Source: an uncultured Bacilli bacterium
Lineage (GTDB): Bacteria > Bacillota_I > Bacilli_A > RF39 > UBA660
Reading direction: 5' to 3'
Length of the DNA stretch: 7,029 bases
Assembly: GCA_947594675.1 (NCBI GenBank)
Contig: CANQEF010000061.1
Coordinates: 1-7,029, forward strand
The translations under genes were made by a program, and so were the position numbers. Below the pieces are notes generated by a model, which made no database searches, was not told where the DNA came from, and saw only the letters and a program-made list of their open reading frames with translations. This document shows positions 1 through 4,378 of the stretch, one piece after another. Numbering within the stretch: position 1 is the stretch's first letter; every line of letters begins with the position of its first letter.

Positions 1-56
1 AACCCCTGACCTTTTGGTTCGTAGCCAAACACTCTATCCAACTGAGCTACGAGCGC
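1..56 (-). tRNA. tRNA-Arg (anticodon ACG), 3' part outside window
   Basis: Read on the minus strand, the sequence starts with the 7-nt acceptor arm GCGCTCG at 56-50, followed by TA, a D-arm with the AGTTGGATA loop, and an anticodon stem TTTGG/CCAAA. The 7-nt loop CTACGAA holds anticodon ACG (20-22), which decodes Arg CGN codons. The variable region AGGTC and the first T-stem strand AGGGG come next, and the window stops in the T-loop. About 20 nt of the 3' end, including the second T-stem strand and acceptor strand, lie beyond the left edge. The acceptor complement is not seen, but every visible part fits a normal bacterial tRNA. It is an ordinary host gene and supports a chromosomal setting. 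Confidence 0.95.
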
Positions 57-91
57 AAGCTACTTAGCCTCTTTGTCTCAAAGCACTTATA

Positions 92-120
92 ATTTTAGCA
101 CTAAATAGCTCATTAGTCAA
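92..120 (-). promoter_or_regulatory. sigma-A-type promoter of tRNA-Arg
   Basis: On the minus strand a -35 box TTGACT (120-115) is followed after exactly 17 bp by a -10 box TAAAAT (97-92). Each matches 5 of 6 consensus bases. Transcription would begin near 85, leaving a leader of about 29 nt before the mature tRNA 5' end at 56. The position and spacing suit a housekeeping tRNA promoter. Confidence 0.75.
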
Positions 121-152
121 TACCATTTTTGGGAGTTTTATTTTATTCTTAA

Positions 153-286
153 TTCTCATTGTAAATACAATTTTTATAATGTGAGTTGTATTTACTTTGA
201 GAATAAGTGTTGTATTTACTTTGAGAATATATAAACTTATGAACTATAGTAAAAATTAATAAATATAATTGCATTTACTTTGAGAA
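153..286 (+). repeat. Left cluster of the ttgYatttactttgagaa repeat
   Basis: Direct copies lie at 186-203, 210-227 and 269-286. The first two have T at the variable position (ttgta) and the third has C (ttgca); otherwise the 18 bases are identical. An inverted copy with two changes sits at 153-170. Spacings between starts are 24 and 59 bp, so it is not a regular array. The same word recurs at 667-791. Irregularly spaced repeated 18-20-mers near an end are known from IS21-family (istA/istB) elements, but no transposase remains here, so that origin is inferred. Confidence 0.85.
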
Positions 287-313
287 AATATGTACAATAT
301 TGAAAATTCTTTG

Positions 314-470
314 ATTCTTTCTTTTAAGAAAGAATGCCTAACCGACGAGGTTGTCTTTTAACTATTCCCCGGCTTCTTTGCTTACTTTCTTTTCCGTAAA
401 AGAAAGTAAGTCTGTCTGGAAAGACATTATTATTTTATGTTAGAATATCATCTCTTGGAGGTGATTTTTT
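314..470 (+). ncRNA. Candidate structured leader RNA (five hairpins)
   Basis: Five potential hairpins follow each other on the plus strand. They are: 314-323/326-335 (10 bp, almost no loop); 340-343/349-352 (AACC/GGTT, loop GACGA); 381-393/398-410 (13 bp perfect, loop CCGT); 413-417/422-426 (TGTCT/AGACA capped by the GNRA tetraloop GGAA); and 447-454/458-465 followed by six T. The last one contains the Shine-Dalgarno GGAGG (457-461) of the decayed ORF at 471, so it could act as a ribosome-site sequestrator or a terminator. A weak promoter, with -10 TACAAT at 293-298, could start transcription near 305. I do not recognise a known riboswitch class. It may equally be a palindromic mobile repeat. 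Confidence 0.35.
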
Positions 471-659
471 ATGCTCTAATAAAAAGAATACTATTTATAT
501 TTTCAAGCACTTAAATAGCTTGGTTTATCTAAAATTAATCCTTCAAATGTTTGTTTAATACCTGAATTACTTGGTGATAAAAATATCAATAATATTAAAA
601 AATATTTAGATAAAAATGATATCAAAAAAGCTAATATTTCCTTCATTAAAAATGATTAA
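471..659 (+). pseudogene. Decayed small ORF with three in-frame stops
   Basis: ATG at 471 lies 9 nt after a strong Shine-Dalgarno (GGAGG, 457-461). The frame then runs 63 codons to TAA at 657-659 but is broken by TAA TAA at codons 3-4 and TAG at codon 16. The residues after the last internal stop (LGLSKINPSNV..., ending ...ISFIKND) form a natural-looking Lys/Asn/Ile-rich 46-residue tail. All three stops can be reached by one base change from Gln, Lys or Glu codons, which suggests decay of a small gene of about 62 aa. I do not recognise the product. It sits between the two repeat clusters. The phage genes nearby use ordinary stop codons, so recoding is unlikely. Confidence 0.45.
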
Positions 660-666
660 TTTAAAA

Positions 667-791
667 TTGCATTTACTTTGAGAATTTGCCAAAAAAGTTA
701 AAAAAATCGGCTTATAAAAAATGCCGATTTTTAGTTGCATTTACTTTTGTATTTTATTTACTGATTTTACTAGTTGCATTTACTTTGAGAA
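667..791 (+). repeat. Right cluster of the ttgcatttactttgagaa repeat
   Basis: There are exact copies at 667-684 and 774-791 and a partial copy (ttgcatttactttt) at 735-748. Between and after them the shorter word tttattta(c) recurs at about 752-760, 806-813 and 820-828. The clusters at left and right have the same orientation and are separated by 380 bp of leader-like and decayed coding sequence. The region is very A+T-rich and holds no open reading frame of note on either strand. Confidence 0.85.
702..732. terminator. Perfect 10-bp stem, bidirectional intrinsic terminator
   Basis: AAAAATCGGC (702-711) and GCCGATTTTT (723-732) form a perfect inverted repeat with an 11-nt loop. The stem has a G+C core next to the loop and A/T runs on both outer sides, so it can serve as a rho-independent terminator in either direction. 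It lies about 40 bp downstream of the decayed plus-strand ORF and about 110 bp downstream of the truncated minus-strand dehydrogenase, so it could once have ended both. Confidence 0.65.
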
Positions 792-841
792 TTCACCAGT
801 TTTATTTTATTTACCAATTTTTATTTACACGTTAGCATTAA

Positions 842-1063
842 CTAACCCATTATTTGTCCACCATTAACGTGTATTACTTGTCCTGTCATATAGCTTGAAT
901 CATCTGATGCTAAAAAGACAAACGTCGGTGCCAATTCATAAGGCATGGCTCCTCTTGCCATTGCTGCATCAGATCCTAAAGATGGGATTTTTTCTTTTAC
1001 CCAACAAGCTGGTTGTAATGGTGTCCAAAAAAATCCTGGTGGTACTATATAGTTAATACCCAT
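842..1063 (-). pseudogene. C-terminal remnant of a short-chain dehydrogenase (SDR)
   Basis: The 73 codons end in TAG at 842-844 and match the C-terminal third of classical SDR oxidoreductases of the YhdF/general-stress-protein-39 type (~285-300 aa, NAD(P)-dependent). Telltale parts are PPGFFWTPLQPA (the usual APGPIWTPLQPA after the catalytic domain), a GSDAAMARGAMPYELAP stretch, VFLASDDSSYMTGQ and the terminal HVNGGQIMG. The Rossmann GxxxGxG motif and the catalytic Ser-Tyr-Lys are absent. Homology stops at about residue 2; farther upstream the frame stays open but only reads antisense into the next gene. The usual GIRVNAVAPG has become GINYIVPPG, so small changes have also built up. It cannot be an active enzyme. 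The missing two thirds may lie at the far end of the phage block. Confidence 0.85.
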
Positions 1064-1079
1064 AAATATTTTGGTATTA
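1054..1079. promoter_or_regulatory. 7-bp dyad at the dehydrogenase/phage junction
   Basis: TAATACC (1054-1060) and GGTATTA (1073-1079) are a perfect inverted repeat around a 12-nt A+T spacer. The dyad straddles the point where dehydrogenase homology ends and finishes two bases before the ATG of the next gene. It could be an operator, a hairpin covering the start, or the arms of a recombinase site. The sequence alone does not choose between these. Confidence 0.35.
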
Positions 1080-1081
1080 TT

Positions 1082-1555
1082 ATGAAGTGCATTTATTTTA
1101 AAATAAGAAGTAAAAAGAAAAAAAGATATTGTTATTGTACTTTAAAAAATAAGGAAGTATCATTTTCCTGTTATCAGGAATGTGATAAAAAAGAATATAA
1201 AACTTATAAACCTATCAAGAAACGTACATACAAACAAGCTAAGAAAGAAAAAGAAAGATTTAGTATAATTTATAGTGATTTATCTAAATGCTGTGTAGAA
1301 GATTGTAATAGTGCTTACAAAGTATCTAAAAATGAGGTCTTTGAGGGAGCTTATAGAAACAGGTCAATTATCTATGGAGCAATATGTCCTTTTTGTGAAG
1401 ATCATCATAGAAAATTTCACAATGATGTATCATTCAATCTTAAATATAAAATCATGTTTCAAAAAGAATTAATTAAGCTATATTCTAGAGACTGGTTTAT
1501 TAAAACTTTTGGTCAAGATTTTGAATTTAGAGCAAAAAAAAGAGGCAGTGTATAG
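1082..1555 (+). CDS. Cys/His-rich HNH-like phage endonuclease (degenerate site?)
   Basis: This 157-aa basic protein has the layout of a small clostridial-phage HNH-type nuclease family. The N-terminal Cys cluster (C3, C17, C19, C30, C34) follows the family-like start MKCIYF. A Lys-rich linker (YKQAKKEKERF, 50-60) comes next, then a zinc-binding core with C71/C75 and C102-P-F-C105, and finally H108 H109 and H113. In relatives I remember, the core reads HEIFxG, but here the matching place is N84-E85-V-F-E-G, so the likely first catalytic His is missing. It may be inactive, use another His, or act only in DNA binding. The ATG has hardly any Shine-Dalgarno, suggesting weak translation. It faces the phage operon and ends in a shared terminator, the usual place for an accessory (moron) gene between lysis genes and attachment site. 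Family placement is from memory of motifs. Confidence 0.65.
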   Translation: MKCIYFKIRSKKKKRYCYCTLKNKEVSFSCYQECDKKEYKTYKPIKKRTYKQAKKEKERFSIIYSDLSKCCVEDCNSAYKVSKNEVFEGAYRNRSIIYGAICPFCEDHHRKFHNDVSFNLKYKIMFQKELIKLYSRDWFIKTFGQDFEFRAKKRGSV

Positions 1556-1571
1556 CAACACTACCCTTTTT
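1536..1571. terminator. Bidirectional terminator shared by convergent genes
   Basis: A-rich bases lead into GGCAGTGT (1544-1551), a 6-nt loop, and ACACTACC (1558-1565) followed by CTTTTT. The stem has a 5-bp closing helix, one C-A mismatch, two G-C pairs and outer A-T pairs. The A run on the left is a T run for the minus strand, so both directions are served. The nuclease stop TAG (1553-1555) sits in the loop and the endolysin stop TAA (1572-1570) is on the distal arm, giving a very compact end for both operons. Confidence 0.75.
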
Positions 1572-2508
1572 AATTATTACTTACTTCATACAAGTATTTA
1601 GAGTATACCCAAACATCTCTTCCATTTAGATTCAATTTAGCAGAATTTGTTGGAATATCTATTTCTTTTACTTCATAAATATTTTTATTAATTACGTAAG
1701 ATTTTCCACCAGTAATAATATCATCTTGTCCTTTTGAACTTCCATATCTATCTACTTCTGTGAAATCATTAAGAGGTAGCCAATGATAAGGTTTTACTTT
1801 TTCATTATAGTAATTGTTATAACTGCAACCAGTTAATTCACAACAACCAAATAAATTAGTTGATACTGGACTTTTAAGTATGTCTACTTTAAAAACTCCA
1901 TCAAATTTAACTTTACTACCAGGATAAAGTAATTGATCAGCATTTGTTGAAATATTTTCTTCAACTTTAACATCTTTTGTTAGTTTCCAATTACCATCAT
2001 TGCCCTTAATAATATTAGTATCATCAACAAAGTAGCAATCATCTAAATCATACTCGTTATTAAAATGGTAAATACCATATTGATTTTTAGTCCAACTAAT
2101 ATCATTACTCTGAGAAACTTCAATATGACAATGTACACCAGTAGCATTTCCTTTTGTCCCCATATTTCCTAATTGATTACCTTGCTCTACAATTTGTCCT
2201 ATCTTAGCGTTAAATGTATCATCGTGTACTGTCATAAATGTTGCATAATCAATTCTTCCATTGGCAAACCTAACTTTATTTATACTTTGCCACATTGCTT
2301 GTCCACTTTCAGGATAAACTTTAAGACATTTTACCTTACAAGGAGCATAATAAGGATAACGTACACCTGCTTGCAATCCTCTTACATCGTTAGCCATTAT
2401 TCCTTTATGAGAATAAGCTCCATTGCTTCCTTGAGATATATACATATCAGTAAAGGGACATAGAAAATCTTCTATGCCCCCTCTTATCGACTTTTGACTT
2501 TTTTTCAT
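1570..2508 (-). CDS. Phage endolysin, M23 (LytM/lysostaphin-type) zinc endopeptidase
   Basis: This protein cuts peptide cross-links in the host cell wall at the end of the phage cycle. Residues ~12-135 form the M23 catalytic domain. The zinc and catalytic residues visible are H34 and D41 in SHKGIMAND, H95 in TVHDD, and the HxH pair H126/H128 in GVHCHIE. The H-to-D gap is 7 rather than the 4 of lysostaphin's HxGxD, a longer form known to me from some phage lysins. There is no signal peptide, so it needs the holin encoded just upstream for release. Residues ~190-312 carry two probable SH3-like wall-binding units, each ending in a W-hydrophobic-pattern (YHWLPLNDF at 241-249; RDVWVYSKYLYEV at 297-309). 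The C-terminal part is Cys-bearing (GCCELTGC). AAAGGAG lies over the holin's last codons, 9 nt before this ATG, so the two are translationally coupled. Confidence 0.85.
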   Translation of the reverse strand: MKKSQKSIRGGIEDFLCPFTDMYISQGSNGAYSHKGIMANDVRGLQAGVRYPYYAPCKVKCLKVYPESGQAMWQSINKVRFANGRIDYATFMTVHDDTFNAKIGQIVEQGNQLGNMGTKGNATGVHCHIEVSQSNDISWTKNQYGIYHFNNEYDLDDCYFVDDTNIIKGNDGNWKLTKDVKVEENISTNADQLLYPGSKVKFDGVFKVDILKSPVSTNLFGCCELTGCSYNNYYNEKVKPYHWLPLNDFTEVDRYGSSKGQDDIITGGKSYVINKNIYEVKEIDIPTNSAKLNLNGRDVWVYSKYLYEVSNN

Positions 2509-2509
2509 A

Positions 2510-2764
2510 TTACTTTTCTCCTTTTATGGTTTTATATAAATCAGCAATACCTCCAGCGCCCATTGTCGCTATTAAACATAAGACAATAGACTGAAGTAAA
2601 TTAGTCTCAATTTTACAAAAGTAACAAATTAATGCACTTGCTATTCCTATTACAACATTTTGTAAAGGTATATATTTATTAGGTATATTATTAATAAATA
2701 CCTTTGTTATAGCTCCAAAAACATAAGCCACTAAACTAATAATTATTACGTAAGTTATTTCCAT
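2510..2764 (-). CDS. Phage holin, three membrane segments
   Basis: This 84-aa hydrophobic protein has three likely transmembrane helices (about residues 4-23, 34-50 and 55-77). The loop NNIPNKYIPLQN lies between the first two, and a short charged C-terminal tail (YKTIKGEK) follows. This size and topology fit class I-type phage holins, which assemble in the cytoplasmic membrane and open lesions that let the endolysin reach the wall. The I-P-x-K-(Y/F)-I-P-L pattern before helix 2 is typical of holins annotated as the Hol44/holin superfamily V group in Firmicutes, though I cannot confirm the exact family. The ATG follows the preceding gene's stop by 2 nt, and the endolysin start follows its stop by 1 nt, so this is a classic holin-endolysin pair. 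Confidence 0.75.
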   Translation of the reverse strand: MEITYVIIISLVAYVFGAITKVFINNIPNKYIPLQNVVIGIASALICYFCKIETNLLQSIVLCLIATMGAGGIADLYKTIKGEK

Positions 2765-2766
2765 TT

Positions 2767-3036
2767 TTATTCACCAACCTTTATACACTTGTTTTCCCAT
2801 TTTTTATAAGCATCTAGATAAAGTTCTTTCTTGTCTCCATTATAAGTAAGTTCGTAATACATTCCATCACTTATAGTTGTACTTACCATAGCTTTATTAT
2901 TTTGCAATGTTTTACAACTCCAAACAATAAAGACATCTTCCTCTGTAATACTTAGACTATCTGTTTTCTCTACATTTGAATTGAAATACTCAACTATTGT
3001 CTTTTTACATAATTGTTCAAAATCACTGTTTTTCAT
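2767..3036 (-). CDS. DUF6275 family phage protein
   Basis: This 89-aa soluble protein of unknown function is recognised by the conserved core VFIVWSCKTLQNNKA followed by SDGMYYELTYNGDK and LDAYKKWENKC. I know this pattern from DUF6275 proteins in Firmicute phages, where they usually lie next to holin or tail-fibre genes. There is no signal peptide or membrane segment. The strongly alternating hydrophobic pattern suggests a small alpha/beta fold. A good AGGAGG lies 8 nt before the ATG and overlaps the TAG stop of the upstream gene. It sits inside the lysis cassette, so a role in lysis timing or host-interaction is conceivable but is only inference. Confidence 0.75.
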   Translation of the reverse strand: MKNSDFEQLCKKTIVEYFNSNVEKTDSLSITEEDVFIVWSCKTLQNNKAMVSTTISDGMYYELTYNGDKKELYLDAYKKWENKCIKVGE

Positions 3037-3048
3037 AATTTATTCCTC

Positions 3049-3345
3049 CTAACTTTTTTCAATTAAATAATTTTGCATTTCAACTTTTGTTGTTTTTAAT
3101 TTTTCAATTCCATTTCCAGTAATTTCATGATCTAATAAAGCTACCAAAGACTTACATATCATTTTATTTGTTTGCTCAATAGATGTGAGTCTTTTATTGT
3201 CATTATCTAATAATTCATCATGCTTTTCTACTTTTTTTCTTATGGCTGTAACTGGACTTATAAAGTTACCTATTGCTTTAATAGCATTAATTAAAATAAC
3301 TATTCCCCCAGCTACACCTAAAATAAGTTCCCAAGTTATTGTCAA
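3049..3345 (-). CDS. Membrane-anchored coiled-coil phage protein of lysis cassette (TTG start)
   Basis: This 98-aa protein has one N-terminal membrane helix (about 5-28, ELILGVAGGIVILINAI), a charged, probably coiled-coil stretch (33-62, KKVEKHDELLDNDNKRL) and a conserved-looking C-terminus (LVALLDHEITGNGIEKL). Proteins of this shape recur next to holin genes in Clostridia phages and are usually called hypothetical or holin-like. The shape also recalls XhlA of the PBSX-type lysis set, but sequence identity to it is not evident. The start must be TTG at 3345: the in-frame TGA lies three codons upstream and AGGAGA sits 9 nt ahead. An ATG nearer the Shine-Dalgarno is in another frame that soon stops. 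The product probably tethers to the inner membrane with the coiled coil in the cytosol or outside. Confidence 0.7.
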   Translation of the reverse strand: MTITWELILGVAGGIVILINAIKAIGNFISPVTAIRKKVEKHDELLDNDNKRLTSIEQTNKMICKSLVALLDHEITGNGIEKLKTTKVEMQNYLIEKS

Positions 3346-3354
3346 ACTTACTCA

Positions 3355-3360
3355 TCTCCT
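3355..3360 (-). promoter_or_regulatory. Ribosome binding site deciding a TTG start
   Basis: AGGAGA on the minus strand is spaced 9 nt from TTG (3345-3343). An out-of-frame ATG overlaps the end of this site but opens a frame of only 18 codons that lacks similarity to anything expected here. The TTG is therefore the likely initiator. Confidence 0.7.
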
Positions 3361-3403
3361 TCAGTAGTTTTCCATTTCTCTACATTCTATTTTATTAGTT
3401 TCG

Positions 3404-4378
3404 TTAAACATCTTCCTCTGGTGTAATTATGTTTGTATAAACCGATAATTTTGACTTCAAAAGTGTTTTTGTTTCTTCGTCTTTGACTATAATTTTGCAA
3501 TCCAAAGGAATTTCTTCAAGAGTTTTTGGTGCTGTTTCTTCAGTTATTATTAAATTCCTTATATCTAATCGTTTTAACTTTAAACAATTTTTAAATGTGC
3601 CAAAATTATCAGAATAAGAAGTTAAAATATGAAATTTAGAAGTTTTTATTCCTGACAAATCCAATTCCTCTAATTCCTGACAATTATAAAACATACCATA
3701 ACTATTAATAGTACAATTTTCATTGTCTATTAGCCATTTTGATAAATCTATTTTTTTTATAGTAGTACAATTTTCAAACATGTAATAAAAATTTATCTCT
3801 TTTGTTTGAGTTGAATCGAAATTTATATTTGGAAATATTAGAGTTGGATTTTCACAATTTTGGCCGAAATTATGAAACATTGCTTGAAAAGTTAATGTTT
3901 TAGAATCAATTTTTAATTTTGATAAATCGATATACTCAGTATCAATATTGTTAGAAAACATATCACCTAAATCAAATTTATTACTTTCTAAATGTTTAAA
4001 ATTTATTTCTGGTAATATTATTTTTTTAAAACTGGTCTCATAAAACATTGACACCATATTTTCTAAAGTACCAAACTTAGATTTAGATAAATCTAATATA
4101 TCAGCTCCCTTTACTCCATAAAACATTTGTGCAGCATCCGTTATTTGACTAAAATCTATATTTTCCATTGACTTACTAAAATCTTCTGTAGCAACACAAT
4201 TTTTAAATGATATAGATGATGGAGTTATTTTAGAACCACCGCCTATATTTGCTATTTTAGGTATTAACTCAGTAAATGTTTCTGTATCATTGGCTTCTAT
4301 TCCATGCTCAGTTAATTGATTTACTAAATTATTTTTGTCTTGCTTTAACTGATTTATATATTCCATTGTAGTTGCCAT
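3404..4378 (-). CDS. Phage tail-module protein with DUF285/BspA-like leucine-rich repeats
   Basis: This 324-aa protein has two parts. Residues 1-48 (MEYINQLKQDKNNLVNQL, GIEANDTETFTELIPKI, IGGG) are a short coiled-coil plus an E-T-F-x-x-L-x-P-K-I module that I know from the N-termini of tail-associated proteins in Firmicute phages, where it probably docks to the fibre or baseplate. Residues ~75-275 are degenerate repeats of the DUF285/BspA class, with units such as MFYG...ILDLSKSKFGTLENM, MFSNN...IDLSKLKI, MFENC...IDLSKWLI and MFYNC...LDLSGIKTS. Each repeat gives a beta strand (hydrophobic-D-L-S) and a turn, stacking into a solenoid that binds partners in bacterial surface adhesins. The start overlaps the previous gene's stop (TAATG), so they are coupled. 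I infer a receptor-binding or host-surface-binding role. Confidence 0.75.
   Translation of the reverse strand: MATTMEYINQLKQDKNNLVNQLTEHGIEANDTETFTELIPKIANIGGGSKITPSSISFKNCVATEDFSKSMENIDFSQITDAAQMFYGVKGADILDLSKSKFGTLENMVSMFYETSFKKIILPEINFKHLESNKFDLGDMFSNNIDTEYIDLSKLKIDSKTLTFQAMFHNFGQNCENPTLIFPNINFDSTQTKEINFYYMFENCTTIKKIDLSKWLIDNENCTINSYGMFYNCQELEELDLSGIKTSKFHILTSYSDNFGTFKNCLKLKRLDIRNLIITEETAPKTLEEIPLDCKIIVKDEETKTLLKSKLSVYTNIITPEEDV

Larger units (their letters stand above)
160..829. mobile_element. Possible deleted IS21-like or MITE-like element
   Basis: The bases from 160 rightward begin TGTAAATA, and the minus strand from 829 leftward also begins TGTAAATA, giving an 8-bp terminal inverted match that diverges afterwards. 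Multiple internal copies of an 18-bp word lie near both ends, the layout expected of IS21-family ends. No istA or istB coding is left, no target-site duplication is visible flanking these limits, and the orientation of the left cluster does not fit one simple element. Nested or overlapping remnants are therefore possible. The boundaries are a guess. Confidence 0.3.

Noticed and set aside
1..56. tRNA-Arg as the phage attachment site
   Set aside because: The phage block lies on the 5' side of the tRNA with ~1 kb of host-like remnants between; integration normally targets the 3' end, which is off the other edge. No repeat of the tRNA is visible.
340..352. aaccgacgaggtt looks like the ACGR hairpin of the mini-ykkC (guanidine-II) riboswitch
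   Set aside because: The stem closes on a 5-nt loop GACGA rather than a clean ACGR tetraloop, and no second ACGR hairpin follows at the required distance, so the class assignment fails.
471..659. Stop-codon recoding (TAA/TAG read as Gln) to give a 62-aa protein
   Set aside because: The phage and nuclease genes around it use TAA and TAG as normal terminal stops, and this ORF lies in host-like decayed sequence; decay is simpler.
153..791. Repeat array as a CRISPR
   Set aside because: Spacings of 24, 59, 398, 68 and 39 bp are irregular, the repeat is 18 bp, and one copy is inverted; there are no cas genes.
3346..3403. A possible tiny gene in the 58-bp gap of the late operon
   Set aside because: Only a four-codon frame with a start exists; the gap is explained as leader plus ribosome binding site.
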